Source of the DNA: Verrucomicrobiaceae bacterium UBA7681
GTDB lineage: Bacteria > Verrucomicrobiota > Verrucomicrobiia > Verrucomicrobiales > Verrucomicrobiaceae
Direction: 5' to 3'
DNA: 54,196 nt
Assembly (NCBI GenBank): GCA_002482965.1
Contig: DLGZ01000055.1
Location: forward strand, 25,357 to 79,552
The position numbers and the translations under genes were made by a program. Of this stretch, positions 1 to 8,716 are shown in pieces (position 1 is the stretch's first letter; every line of letters starts with the position of its first letter). A model generated the notes under the pieces. It was given only the letters and a program-made list of their open reading frames with translations, was not told the DNA's origin and ran no database searches.

Positions 1-965
1 ATGCCGGCGAGACGCAGGCCGGCGCTGAAGCCGGTGGCGGTGAGGGTTTGCAGGCTGCGGTGGAAGGAGGTGGTGGTCTCGCTGTCGGCCTTGCCGGGGT
101 GCATGATGATGGGGATGCTCAGGGTGCTGCTGTAGGCATCGATGCGGCGATACTGAATCTTGGCGGCTTCGTCATTGCCCCAGCTTGTCTGACGGGGGAT
201 GCGGAAGGCGGGGTGATTGACGACCCAGAGCATGCGGCCGCCGGACTTGAGGACTTTGGCGGCGGCGGCGCTGACGACATCGAGGTGCTCCATGTTTTGC
301 ACGCAGAGGATGGCGGAGGCGGCATCGAATTCGCCGAGGTCTTCGATCTGCGCGGCGTCGCGGGCGAGGTAGCGCACGGGGGGCTTGACGGGATAGGTGC
401 GGGCTTTTTCGATCAGCGTGGGGGCGGCATCGATGCCGGTGACGTGGCAGCCGGCCTGCGCGAGGGCGCGGCTGAAGACGCCCTGGCCGCAGCCGAGGTC
501 GAGGACGCGCTCGCCGAGCTTCGGTGCGAGGAGGCTGAGTGCGCCGGGTATGACGACGGCCTGGTAGAGCTCTGAGCCGCGCTCGCCGATGATGCCGTCG
601 TACCAATCGGCGGATTTTTCCCAGGAGGTGCGGTGCTCGTGGCCGGCCTGCGTGCGATTGAGTTTGCGCTGGGCGCGATTGCCTTGCTCGCGTTTGACGG
701 GGTCGCGATTGCCCTGGGGACGGTTGCCTTGCTGGCGTTTGAATTGTTCGCGATTGCCTTGCGAACTCTTTCCCTGCGGATGATTGCCGTATTCGCGGCT
801 GGCTTGCGGGCGGTTGCCTGGCGGGCTGTCGCCCTGAGGACGATTGCCTTGCGGACGGCTGCCGTATTCGTGACTGCCTTGCGGGCGTTCCTCCTGTTCG
901 CGAGTGCCCGGCTCACGGGGCGGTGAGGGGCGAGGACGGAAGGGGCGGCGAGGCGGCTGCGGCAT
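1..965 (-). CDS. SAM-dependent methyltransferase with low-complexity N-terminus (3' end outside window)
   Basis: The frame is open from an ATG at 965 to base 1, so the C-terminus lies outside the window. About the first 120 residues are low-complexity, rich in Gln, Gly, Asn, Arg and Pro, with repeated PQGNR-like units. A class I methyltransferase domain follows. It starts at a SADWYDG segment near residue 119 and has the SAM-binding motif I VLDLGCGQGVFS, then a GIDAAP acidic strand and a later NMEHLDVV / GGRMLWVVNHPAF segment typical of UbiE/Methyltransf_11 enzymes. The substrate cannot be read from the sequence. The basic, repeat-bearing N-terminus is not part of the family fold; RNA or ribosome association is a guess from its composition. 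The gene is divergent from the spermidine-synthase-like gene, with 107 bp between the starts. The start was chosen as the first in-frame ATG before the repeats. Confidence 0.8.
   Translation of the reverse strand, partial: MPQPPRRPFRPRPSPPREPGTREQEERPQGSHEYGSRPQGNRPQGDSPPGNRPQASREYGNHPQGKSSQGNREQFKRQQGNRPQGNRDPVKREQGNRAQRKLNRTQAGHEHRTSWEKSADWYDGIIGERGSELYQAVVIPGALSLLAPKLGERVLDLGCGQGVFSRALAQAGCHVTGIDAAPTLIEKARTYPVKPPVRYLARDAAQIEDLGEFDAASAILCVQNMEHLDVVSAAAAKVLKSGGRMLWVVNHPAFRIPRQTSWGNDEAAKIQYRRIDAYSSTLSIPIIMHPGKADSETTTSFHRSLQTLTATGFSAGLRLAG
660..905 (-). repeat. Degenerate coding tandem repeat (QGNR units)
   Basis: On the plus strand, units resembling GCGATTGCCTTGCG recur about ten times, spaced by multiples of three bases, so the methyltransferase frame is kept. 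The units translate on the minus strand to PQGNR, EYGNH, QQGNR and similar pentapeptides. Such in-frame repeats normally expand by slippage or unequal recombination. Confidence 0.75.
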
Positions 966-1072
966 GCGGCATGATGTCGCGGTGGGCGTGGATTGCCAGC
1001 GGCTCTGCACAATGTCCTTACTTTTATCTTCCCACAATCAGGGTGATATGCCAGCCTCACGCCCTTTTCCCA

Positions 1073-3496
1073 ATGTCCACCTCCCCTTCCCGTGCTGTCC
1101 CTGGTATCATCCTCGCGGCACTGAGCCTGCTGAGCGCCTTTTTGCTGTTTCAGGTGCAGCCGATCATCAGCAAATTCATCCTGCCGTGGTTCGGTGGCAG
1201 CCCGGGGGTGTGGACGACGTGCATGCTGTTTTTCCAGGTGGTGCTGTTTGGCGGGTATGCGTATGCACACACGCTGACGCTGCTGCCCCGCCGCTGGCAG
1301 GGCATTGTGCATGGGGTGCTGCTGGGCGCGGCGATCGCGATGCTGCCGATCGCGCCGAGTGAGATGTGGAAGCCGACGGGGTCGGAAGATCCGGCGCTGC
1401 GGATTTTGCTGCTGCTGTTTGTGAGCGTGGGGCTGCCGTACTTTGTGCTGTCCAGCACGAGCCCGCTGGTGCAGGTGTGGTTTACCCGGACGACGAATGG
1501 GGCGAGTCCGTGGCGGCTGTATGCGCTTTCAAACATTGGTTCGCTGGCGGCGCTGCTGAGCTATCCGCTGTTCTTTGAAGTACACTGGGATGTGCTGGAG
1601 CAGACGACGCTGTGGGCGGTGGGTTTTGGGGCCTTTGTGGTGCTGTCTCTGGCGGGGATCTGGCTGGACCGCAACCATGCCATTGTGGCAGAGTCGAAGC
1701 CTGCTGAGGTGGTGGACAAGGCGGCGGATCATCCGGGCTGGCTGAAGAGAATCCAGTGGGTGCTGCTGCCGGCGCTGGCGAGCTGCGTGCTGCTTTCTGC
1801 GACGAATCACGTGTGCCAGGATGTGGCGGTGATCCCCTTTCTATGGGTGGTGCCGCTGAGCTTGTACCTGCTGACGTTCATCATCTGCTTTGAGCATGAG
1901 CGCTGGTATGCGCGGATCTGCGCGCTGTGGGCGCTGCTGGCGCTGCCGGTGCTCTTCATCACCTGCACAGAGAGCCGCCTGCAGGGACGGCCCTTTTGGA
2001 CGGGATTTGAAGTGATGATGCACAACCATGTGGAGCCGGTGCTGAACCGGCTGACGGGACAGACATTCCACCTGAGCAACATCGACCTCACGCCGAATTT
2101 CATCTGGGAGCTGGGCTGGTCTTTCAGTGCGATGTTCATTGCCTGCATGCTCTGCCATGGGGAGCTGACGCGGCTGAAGCCGGCGCCACGGCGGCTGACG
2201 GAGTTTTATCTACTGATGTCCTTTGGCGGTGCGCTGGGTGGGCTGTTTGTGAGTCTGGGGGCACCGCATGTGTTTACCAGCTTTGCGGAGTGGCCGATCA
2301 GCCTCATCGTGGTGGCGGCGCTGGCGTGCTTTATTTTGCTGCGCTCGGTGCTGAGGGTGAAGCGTGTGTGGGAGTGGCTGCTGGCGTTGATCATCACGGG
2401 GGTGACGTGCTGCGTGGCGTGGCTGCTGATTCACAACGGTCTGCTCACTCAAGCGGAGGTGCAGAAGCAGCTCAAAATCGACCTGATGCCGCCACCGATG
2501 GTGATATACAGCACGCTGGGAGCCATCGGCCTATGTCTGGCGGTGCTGGCCTTCCGCATCATCCGGCGCGGCTTCATGCGGCCTGCGCTGATTTCCATCA
2601 CGATGCTGGGCATGCTGTTCACGGTTGTGCTGCTGATGATGACGGACCTCGGCTTCAAGAATGACGAAAAGATCGAACGGGTGCGCAATTTTTATGGGAT
2701 GCTCTCGGTCTCTGAGGATGATTACGAAAGCGGCGGTCAGACGCTGAAATATCGCCAGCTCACGAACGGCGGGATCATCCACGGCATGCAGAACATGGAT
2801 GCGTCGGTGCGTGAAGAACCGACGACGTACTACGGGCACAGGACGGGGATCGGCAAGGCGCTGGACAGTCTGAAGGACAAGCCTGAGGCGCGCATCGGTG
2901 TGGTGGGCATGGGGGCGGGCACGGTGTCCTGCTACGCGAAGAGCGGGCAGACACTGCGCTTTTATGACATCAATCCGGATGTGGTGCGCATTGCGGAGAA
3001 ATATTTCACCTACCTCGAAGATGCGAAAAGACGCGGGGCGAAGGTGGAGATCGTGGTCTCAGATGCGCGGCTGGCGCTGGAGCGTGAGGAGTCGCAGCAG
3101 TTTGATGTGCTGCTGCTGGATGCCTTCAGCGGGGACTCGGTGCCGGTGCATCTGCTGACGCAGGAGGCCTTTGCCATTTATGACCGCCACATGAAGCCGG
3201 ATGGGATCATTGCGGTGCACATCACGAACAGCTATCTGGTGCTGGCACCGGTGATCGAAAAAATCGCTGAAGCGAGCGGCTTCAAAATGACCCGCATCGC
3301 GACTGAGGCCGAAGGCGACCATGATTCGACGGACTACATCCTGGTGACGCGCAATGAGGACTTCCTGAAAGCGACACCGCCGGACCTGCTGGGGAATGAA
3401 ACCGAACTGAAGCAGGACGTGCGACTGTGGACGGACCGGTATCACAATCTGCTGCGCATTCTGGACATCCCGCAGAACACGAAGGGCGCCGAATGA
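1073..3496 (+). CDS. Membrane-bound spermidine synthase-like protein
   Basis: The product is about 807 residues. The N-terminal two thirds is a string of hydrophobic segments, starting with IILAALSLLSAFLLFQVQPIISK and including repeated long helices, consistent with about a dozen membrane spans (MFS-like). The C-terminal third, from about residue 560, is a spermidine-synthase fold with a glycine-rich nucleotide loop GVVGMGAGTVSC near residue 607, a YDINPDVV strand and the LLLDAFSGDSVP motif near residue 680. This matches the 'fused MFS/spermidine synthase' family, common in Verrucomicrobiota; polyamine synthesis has not been shown for most members. The ATG at 1073 (MSTSPSRAVPG) was preferred over in-frame starts up to 150 bp upstream, because the upstream residues are not membrane-like and would shorten the divergent promoter region. 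Confidence 0.85.
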   Translation: MSTSPSRAVPGIILAALSLLSAFLLFQVQPIISKFILPWFGGSPGVWTTCMLFFQVVLFGGYAYAHTLTLLPRRWQGIVHGVLLGAAIAMLPIAPSEMWKPTGSEDPALRILLLLFVSVGLPYFVLSSTSPLVQVWFTRTTNGASPWRLYALSNIGSLAALLSYPLFFEVHWDVLEQTTLWAVGFGAFVVLSLAGIWLDRNHAIVAESKPAEVVDKAADHPGWLKRIQWVLLPALASCVLLSATNHVCQDVAVIPFLWVVPLSLYLLTFIICFEHERWYARICALWALLALPVLFITCTESRLQGRPFWTGFEVMMHNHVEPVLNRLTGQTFHLSNIDLTPNFIWELGWSFSAMFIACMLCHGELTRLKPAPRRLTEFYLLMSFGGALGGLFVSLGAPHVFTSFAEWPISLIVVAALACFILLRSVLRVKRVWEWLLALIITGVTCCVAWLLIHNGLLTQAEVQKQLKIDLMPPPMVIYSTLGAIGLCLAVLAFRIIRRGFMRPALISITMLGMLFTVVLLMMTDLGFKNDEKIERVRNFYGMLSVSEDDYESGGQTLKYRQLTNGGIIHGMQNMDASVREEPTTYYGHRTGIGKALDSLKDKPEARIGVVGMGAGTVSCYAKSGQTLRFYDINPDVVRIAEKYFTYLEDAKRRGAKVEIVVSDARLALEREESQQFDVLLLDAFSGDSVPVHLLTQEAFAIYDRHMKPDGIIAVHITNSYLVLAPVIEKIAEASGFKMTRIATEAEGDHDSTDYILVTRNEDFLKATPPDLLGNETELKQDVRLWTDRYHNLLRILDIPQNTKGAE

Positions 3497-3560
3497 GACT
3501 TCGCACAATAGGGAGACACGGTGAGCGATGATCATGCGTTCCTCACTCGACCTTGTATTG

Positions 3561-3609
3561 GCTCCTGAAAGGAGCACGGAGATTAGCCGGTGGTGAAGCG
3601 AGAACCACC
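3561..3609. repeat. Double hairpin (GCTCC/GGAGC then GGTGGT/ACCACC)
   Basis: Two adjacent stem-loops: GCTCC-TGAAA-GGAGC at 3561-3575, and GGTGGT at 3589-3594 pairing with ACCACC at 3604-3609 across a GAAGCGAGA loop. They lie 65 bp downstream of the spermidine-synthase-like gene. There is no T-tract, so a terminator is less likely than a REP-type repeat. Confidence 0.55.
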
Positions 3610-3680
3610 TACCAGACGGTGCTTTGCAAATCAAAGGAGTCTCATGCCAGCGAGGAAAAAGATCTGCTGTTCATGGCTCC

Positions 3681-3870
3681 AAGGACGGCGCACCTTTTTG
3701 AGCGCCTGCGACGCGACAGCCCCGAAATCACGGACGCGCACAGCGCATCCCTACCAGCCCCGAAGCTGCGCACGTGCGAAGAGCTGGTAGGGACGCGTTG
3801 TGCGAGTCCCTGGAATCCTTCGTCCCAGCGTGGGGTGCAGCCTCATTGTGCCCCCCTTTCCAAAAGCCCT
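3681..3870 (+). repeat. Dispersed palindromic element X, copy 1
   Basis: About 190 bp starting AAGGACGGCGCACCTTTTTG. Its core is an imperfect inverted repeat: GGACGCGCACAGCGCATCCC followed by TACCAG, then CTGGTAGGGACGCGTTGTGC about 25 bp later. Near-identical copies lie in reverse orientation at 49342-49489 and 51681-51870. It holds no plausible gene. Its size, palindromic core and dispersal fit a non-autonomous MITE/BIME-type element. Confidence 0.75.
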
Positions 3871-3895
3871 CCGTTTCCGCTGTCGAAAGCCTCAT

Positions 3896-3973
3896 GGACG
3901 GCGCACCTTTTTTGAGTGCCTGCGGAAGGCACAGACCCTAAATTTGGGACCCTACACAGCGGGTTCCTACCAG
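3896..3973 (+). repeat. Element X, degenerate partial copy 2
   Basis: Starts GGACGGCGCACCTTTTTTGA like copy 1 and ends in a CCTACCAG equivalent, but the middle has diverged and the second palindrome arm is missing. It lies about 25 bp downstream of copy 1 in the same orientation, so the 607-bp gap 3497-4103 is mostly repeat DNA. Confidence 0.55.
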
Positions 3974-4103
3974 TACTTCATGTGCAGCGTACCGCAGGGC
4001 GGAAAACCGCTTTGGAAATGTCTGTGCCGCCTAAATAAAGAGGCGGGGGCCAACAGCGAATTTGCGAACGCCCGGGAACGCGCCAAGCTTGGGTGAATTC
4101 GCC

Positions 4104-4601
4104 ATGATTTCTCTCGATCCAGTCCCCACGCCGCAGCAGCTCTTCCGCTGGCTGGACAGCGGCCATATCTCCCGTGAGGAATTCCGCACGGCGATGGCGG
4201 TGCATACGGGCGAACTGATCCAGGAGATGGAGCAGGCGCATGCGAACCCTCTGGTCGCGAAGTTCAATGAAATGATGAACCGCCGCGAGGCCTGGAAGTG
4301 GTCGCGCAAGCATGGTGAGATGGTGATGCGTGAAATCCTGTGTGCGCTGATGGATGAGGAGCGCTTCACGCCGGCACGCTGGCTGTGGAACGCCGCGCAT
4401 CCGCACATTCCCCTGCACTGCTTCTTTCGTACGCGTGGCACGCCGGTGCTGCGCTTTTTGGAAATGTCCGTTCATCCGCAAAATGTCAGCGTGCTGGTCG
4501 AGCATGGTGGCAGTGAAACGCTGCCGCCGACACGCGAGCGCTTTCACCTGCGCCGCACCCGTCAGCAAAGCCTTCAGGTGGAACGCCGTGAACTCGAGTA
4601 G
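4104..4601 (+). CDS. Hypothetical protein, 165 aa
   Basis: I do not recognise this family. The product starts MISLDPVPTPQQLFRWLDSG and is soluble in appearance, with no signal peptide or membrane segment, rich in charged and aromatic residues, and probably mostly helical in the first 110 residues (for example EELIQEM-like and MMNRREAWKWSRKHGEMVM segments). The C-terminus is basic. The downstream TIGR03663 gene begins 38 bp later on the same strand, so co-transcription is plausible. The ATG at 4104 was preferred over one at 4062, because the 14 extra residues look like non-coding sequence. Confidence 0.65.
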   Translation: MISLDPVPTPQQLFRWLDSGHISREEFRTAMAVHTGELIQEMEQAHANPLVAKFNEMMNRREAWKWSRKHGEMVMREILCALMDEERFTPARWLWNAAHPHIPLHCFFRTRGTPVLRFLEMSVHPQNVSVLVEHGGSETLPPTRERFHLRRTRQQSLQVERRELE

Positions 4602-4639
4602 TTCATTCGTCATTCCGCTTTCGACCTTCGTCATTCCTC

Positions 4640-6238
4640 ATGCCCCCTCCTCAGAAACAAAAGTCCCTCGGCCGTCTTGGCCTGATGATCTTTGCCATTG
4701 TCTCACTCGCCCTCGGTGCCTACTACCGCCTGCCATCACTCGGGGACCGCCCCATGCATACGGATGAGGCGATTCTGGCGATGAAGTCCGCTGAGTTTCA
4801 AGCCACCGGCCATTTCCAATACGACCCGAAAGACTTCCATGGCCCGGGGCTGCACTACATCACGCGTGTCTGGTCCAAGCTGGCGGGCTGGGGTGACTCC
4901 GCCACGTGGACTGAAGCGCAACTGCGCACGGTGCCGGTGGTGTGCGGGCTGCTGCTGCTGCTGACGACGCTGCTGCTGCGCAATGCGCTGGGCCGACTGG
5001 CCACGGGATTTGCGATGCTGCTGATCTCCATCTCGCCGATGATGGTGTATTACTCGCGCTACTTCATCATGGAGGTGCCGCTGGTGCTGTTCATCACGCT
5101 GAGCATCGCCGCGCTGTGGCAGTACTCGCAGGGGGGCGGGCGCTGGTGGCTGGTGCTGGCGGGGTTTTCCATCGGCATGCAGCACGCGACCAAGGAGACC
5201 TTTGCGATCAATATTGTCGCGGGGCTGGTGGGATTCGTCGTCACGAAAATGATGGTGGGTGACTTTGCCCCACGGCGCAGCGGCTATGACACCGGCGCGA
5301 GCAAACGGCGTGCGGTGCGCCCATGGGTGTGGGTGATTATTGCCGCAGTTTTGACCAGCGTCACGATCTACTCGGGTGGCTTCAAAGACTGGCAGGCGGT
5401 GAAGGACAGCGCGCTGACTTATCTGAACTACTTTGAGCGCGCCGGTGGCAGCGGCCACGAGAAGCCGTGGTACTACTACCTGACGCTGATCTTCTGGCGC
5501 AAGGATGGCCTGGCGTGGAGCGAGGCGATGATCGGCGGCCTCGGCATCGTGGGCATGCTGTATGCGTTTCTGGGAAACCACACGAAGCAGCCCGGGCGGC
5601 AGGCGTTTCTCGTCTTCCTTTCCGTTTACACCTTCGTCCTTTTCTTTGTCTACTCCTTCCTGGCCTACAAGACGCCGTGGTCCATCCTCAGTGCGCAGCA
5701 TGCGCTGACGCTGCTGGCGGGCGTGGGTGCGGCTGCGATTTCTGGGGCGCTCACGGGCAAGTTATCGCGGATCGGTTTCAGAATCGCTTTCGGCATCGGC
5801 ATGTACCATCTCATTGCGCAGACGAATCTGGCGATTCACCTGTATGCGGCTGATTCACGCAATCCGTACGTTTACTCGCATACCTCCACGAACTTCATGC
5901 GGCTGCTGCCTCAGGTGCGGGAGCTGCAGAAGACCGCGCCGGATGATGCCTTCAATGTGCTGGTGATCAATCGCGACGCGGGCTGGCCGCTGCCGTGGTA
6001 CTGGCGCGACATCAAGAGCGTCCACTATACCACCACGATACCCGAAACTCTGGACGCACGGGTCATCATCGCTGAGCCCGAGATGAAGGCTGCACTGGAG
6101 GCCAAATTTGCCGGCAAAACCTACACCGCGCCTGATCTCTTCGGTCTGCGGCCCGGTGTGATGCTCAACCTGTGGATTGAACAATCTCTCTGGGATCGTC
6201 ACAGTCTGCGCAAGCAGCAGGAAGCCGCCGCACCGTGA
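4640..6238 (+). CDS. TIGR03663 family membrane glycosyltransferase-like protein
   Basis: 532 residues with about ten hydrophobic spans. The first luminal loop has the MHTDEAI motif (D42-E43), the acidic pair of GT-C glycosyltransferases, followed by the FHGPGLHY segment characteristic of TIGR03663/Agl23-like proteins. Related GT-C enzymes transfer sugars from polyprenyl phosphate donors to acceptors outside the membrane; donor and acceptor here are unknown. The C-terminal 140 residues form a soluble extracytoplasmic domain. The stop overlaps the GTG of the ApbE gene by four bases, indicating translational coupling. Confidence 0.85.
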   Translation: MPPPQKQKSLGRLGLMIFAIVSLALGAYYRLPSLGDRPMHTDEAILAMKSAEFQATGHFQYDPKDFHGPGLHYITRVWSKLAGWGDSATWTEAQLRTVPVVCGLLLLLTTLLLRNALGRLATGFAMLLISISPMMVYYSRYFIMEVPLVLFITLSIAALWQYSQGGGRWWLVLAGFSIGMQHATKETFAINIVAGLVGFVVTKMMVGDFAPRRSGYDTGASKRRAVRPWVWVIIAAVLTSVTIYSGGFKDWQAVKDSALTYLNYFERAGGSGHEKPWYYYLTLIFWRKDGLAWSEAMIGGLGIVGMLYAFLGNHTKQPGRQAFLVFLSVYTFVLFFVYSFLAYKTPWSILSAQHALTLLAGVGAAAISGALTGKLSRIGFRIAFGIGMYHLIAQTNLAIHLYAADSRNPYVYSHTSTNFMRLLPQVRELQKTAPDDAFNVLVINRDAGWPLPWYWRDIKSVHYTTTIPETLDARVIIAEPEMKAALEAKFAGKTYTAPDLFGLRPGVMLNLWIEQSLWDRHSLRKQQEAAAP

Positions 6239-7101
6239 GCGAGGCCGCCCCCCAGCACCATCGCTTTACGTGCCATGCGATGGCCACCACGTTCGACGTG
6301 ATCATCAATCATGCGGATGCTGATGAAACTTATGCAGCGCAGGCGGCGCAGGCGGTGTTTCAAGAGATCGCGCGGCTGGAGGATGATCTGAGCCGATTCC
6401 GCGCGAGCAGTGACATCCACCGGCTGGGGCAACTCAAGGCGGGCGAGAGCATCAGCGTCGGCATGGCGGCGTGGGATTGCCTGTCGCTGGCGAAGGCGAT
6501 GCATGAGGAGACGGCGGGGGCTTTTGACATCACCATCGGCCCGCTGATGGATTTGTTCATCACGGCTGAAGGCGAGCCACGCCAGGTGAACAAGGACGTG
6601 CTGGAGCAGGCACGGCAGATCATCGGCAGCCAGCGGTTTGATCTGGAAGAGGAAACGCTGAGCGTGACCGTGCATGCGACGGGCATGATCTTTGATCTGG
6701 GTGCCATGGGCAAAGGCTATGCGCTGGATCAAGCGGCTGATGTGCTGCAGGACTGGAAGATCACGAACTTTGTGCTCAATGCGGGAGACAGTACGATCCT
6801 GGCCATGGGTGCGCCGATTGGCAAGGAAGCGTGGTCCATCACACTGGGTGGTGGTGAGAAACGGACGGCGCTGGCGAATCGCGCGGTGAGTGGTTCGGGC
6901 TTTGCGGTGAAGGGTGCGCACATCATGAATCCGCGGCTGTTTGCGCCGGTGCCGCTGAGGAAACGCCGCACTTATGCGCTGGCGCCCACGGCGGCGTTGT
7001 CGGATGCGCTTTCGACGGCGTTTATGGTGATGGAGCAGGAGGAGATCGAGGCGCTGTGTGCGCGGTATGAGGGGGTGGAGGCGCTGGAGATGGAGGGGTA
7101 G
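6235..7101 (+). CDS. apbE: FAD:protein FMN transferase (ApbE family)
   Basis: 288 residues. ApbE enzymes use FAD and Mg2+ to attach FMN covalently to Thr/Ser in targets such as NqrB, NqrC and RnfG. The family signature DLGAMGKGYALD near residue 155 is intact, preceded by FRASSDIHRLG and TAGAFDITIGPLMDLF, where family members have SxISRLN and DGxFDITVGPLV. No lipoprotein or signal sequence is visible at the N-terminus, unlike the classical periplasmic ApbE, so export is uncertain. It starts with GTG at 6235 inside the end of the previous gene (GTGA overlap). No flavinylation target or nqr/rnf gene lies in the window. Confidence 0.85.
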   Translation: MSEAAPQHHRFTCHAMATTFDVIINHADADETYAAQAAQAVFQEIARLEDDLSRFRASSDIHRLGQLKAGESISVGMAAWDCLSLAKAMHEETAGAFDITIGPLMDLFITAEGEPRQVNKDVLEQARQIIGSQRFDLEEETLSVTVHATGMIFDLGAMGKGYALDQAADVLQDWKITNFVLNAGDSTILAMGAPIGKEAWSITLGGGEKRTALANRAVSGSGFAVKGAHIMNPRLFAPVPLRKRRTYALAPTAALSDALSTAFMVMEQEEIEALCARYEGVEALEMEG

Positions 7102-7285
7102 TGCGGTCGCGACAGCGTCGTGGAGAGCGGTGGCAGAGATGCACGGAGCAAGCATCCTTCGACAACACCGCTTTGTTCCGAGCGATCAATTATCTGAGGC
7201 CAAAGTGTGCCGTCCGGCAGCGAAAGCGGCGCCACCGAGGCTTGCAGCTGCGGTGTTAAACAGCCTTTTACCAACTCACTTTTTC

Positions 7286-7314
7286 TGGTGAAATCGCTCT
7301 GGTTCGGTTATCAT
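7286..7314 (+). promoter_or_regulatory. Candidate promoter of the parE-type toxin-antitoxin pair
   Basis: TATCAT at 7309-7314 matches TATAAT at five of six positions and ends six bases before the antitoxin ATG at 7321. The -35 match (TGGTGA, 7286-7291) is weak. If used, the transcript would begin at or within a base or two of the start codon. Confidence 0.4.
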
Positions 7315-7320
7315 CTCTCC

Positions 7321-7545
7321 ATGCCCACACTCCTTGAACTTGAGCCTCAGGTGATGACATTGTCTCCGCATGATCGAGCCAGCCTTGCCAGCACACTTCT
7401 ATCTTCGCTTCCCCCGGTGCTGCATGATGACGACGACGGTGTTGCGGAGGCGCTTCGACGCGAAGCCGAAGCCGAGCACGATCCATCCGTCGTCCTGAGC
7501 ATGGAAGAGTTTCAGCGTGGCATCGCTGCCATGCGTGGTCGATGA
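7321..7545 (+). CDS. Addiction module antitoxin (RelB/ParD-like, 74 aa)
   Basis: A small acidic protein starting MPTLLELEPQVMTLSPHDRA, with an SLPP...DDDD...AEALRREAE segment typical of the short TIGR02574-type 'addiction module protein' antitoxins paired with ParE/RelE toxins. It would bind and neutralise the toxin and probably repress its own promoter. The stop overlaps the toxin start (ATGA, 7542-7545), the usual coupling for this class. No Shine-Dalgarno sequence precedes the ATG. Confidence 0.8.
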   Translation: MPTLLELEPQVMTLSPHDRASLASTLLSSLPPVLHDDDDGVAEALRREAEAEHDPSVVLSMEEFQRGIAAMRGR

Positions 7546-7838
7546 AGACCACTTTTCATCAACTGGTCCAGAAGGATGTCTGGGCGATCACGCAGCATTA
7601 CGAGGAGGTGTCGGGCGAGAAGCTTGCTGATGAGTTCTACGAAGAGTTTATTTCCTTCGCCCATCACGCCACCAGGCACCCGGAACGATTTCATTTCGAC
7701 CGCTCCGGTCTTCGACGGGCCAATCTGGAGAGGTTCCCTTATCACTTTCTATACCGCGCTCGGCGTGATGACATTTTCATTCTCGTTCTGCGCCATCATC
7801 ATCGGAGTCCGTCGTATGGGTTGAATAGAAAAGGCTGA
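7542..7838 (+). CDS. ParE/RelE-family toxin (98 aa)
   Basis: A basic protein of the length usual for ParE/RelE toxins. It has an N-terminal helical hairpin (VQKDVWAITQHYEEVSGEKLADEFYEEF) and the late strand pattern RRANLERFPYHFLYRARRDDIFILVLRHHHRSP, the ParE-like 'FPY.i.Y......i.il.v.h..r.p' signature. ParE members poison gyrase while RelE members cut mRNA; sequence alone does not decide. It forms a four-base overlap with its antitoxin. Confidence 0.85.
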   Translation: MKTTFHQLVQKDVWAITQHYEEVSGEKLADEFYEEFISFAHHATRHPERFHFDRSGLRRANLERFPYHFLYRARRDDIFILVLRHHHRSPSYGLNRKG

Positions 7839-8019
7839 TCATTGGTGGAGGTGCTTTTGCGCTTTCCTTGATGCTCGCGGTCGTGAGGAAGGCGGAGAGT
7901 TGGCCAGTTGCCGCCCTCAAGCTCTTGTTTTATTTGGCCCTTGCGTGGGTCATTCACGAGAGGGTGTTTGTTGCTCGATAGATGCGATTTCTGAAACTGA
8001 TTTTCTTAAAAGCTTCATC

Positions 8020-8121
8020 GATGGCGGAGCCATCTCAGCCGGTAGCGAGGGGTTGAGCGAAGCGACACCCCTCGTAATGACGCATCACACGTATGAATGT
8101 CCTCGCATCGCGTAGCGATGC
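8020..8121. repeat. Left REP hairpin array beside the IS200-like remnant
   Basis: Three hairpins in order: GATGGC-GGA-GCCATC (8020-8034), CGAGGGGT/ACCCCTCG (8046-8053 with 8067-8074), and GCATCGC-GTA-GCGATGC (8105-8121). The same three occur in mirrored order at 8717-8818 on the other side of the transposase remnant. The rest of 7839-8019 holds nothing I recognise. Confidence 0.8.
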
Positions 8122-8168
8122 CAGCACGGAAGTTCCTGTGCCCGCGTACGCCCCGCTCCACCGCTCGA

Positions 8169-8615
8169 TCACTCCAGATACTTCGGATCAAAACTGACGC
8201 CAGATTTTCGCAGCATGATCTCCAGCTCCTCCTTAAAACCGCGCGTGCGATGATGCTCCTCCTGCCCATGCACATACGCCACCACTTCCGGCAATGCTGA
8301 CGCACTCACCGTGAAGGCCGCGTAGCCGTCCTGCCAGGCAAACTCCGGCACATGCATCTCCTCATGCACCCAAACGGAAGACGCCTTCTTCACTTCTTGA
8401 AGCACCTTCGCGATCATGTGCGTGGGTTTCAGTGAAACCAGCAGATGCACATGATCTGCCACCCCGCCGACTTCATGGGAATGCGTACCCAGCCCGCGAA
8501 GTGTGCCTCCGATATACTCAAACAAACGCGGGCGTCAGTCGCGGGAGATCCACGGCTCGCGGTTTCTCGTGGAGAAGACGATGTGGTAATGCAGGCTGGT
8601 GTAGGTGTTTGGCAT
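8169..8615 (-). pseudogene. IS200/IS605-type Y1 transposase, inactivated by an in-frame TGA
   Basis: Reading from the ATG at 8615, the frame gives MPNTYTSLHYHIVFSTRNR, then EPWISRD, a TGA at about 8537, and continues without frameshift as RPRLFEYIGGTLRGLG to the stop at 8169. The downstream part keeps the HUH motif (DHVHLLVSL), the FAWQDGYAAFTVS block and the catalytic-tyrosine helix (VVAYVHGQEEHH). Full length would be about 148 residues, normal for Y1 transposases of this group. A single nonsense change is therefore the only visible lesion, suggesting recent inactivation. It lies between mirror-image hairpin arrays. Confidence 0.85.
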
Positions 8616-8716
8616 GATGCGGCTCATCATACCAGCAGACGCTCTGGGCTCAACCATGCGCCACCTCACCCACGTGAGGCTTTGAGAGATGCGAGGCGGC
8701 AGAGATGCTCGTGCTG

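Noticed and set aside
172..606. Arg-rich minus-strand frame at the left edge
   Set aside because: It overlaps the methyltransferase in another frame and consists mostly of Arg and His runs, an out-of-frame artefact.
660..905. CRISPR-like or minisatellite array on the plus strand
   Set aside because: The units are short, degenerate and keep the methyltransferase frame on the minus strand, so a coding repeat explains them.
8535..8540. TGA read as selenocysteine in the transposase remnant
   Set aside because: No Y1 transposase uses selenocysteine, no SECIS-like stem is evident just downstream, and the residue at this place is not catalytic. A nonsense mutation is simpler.
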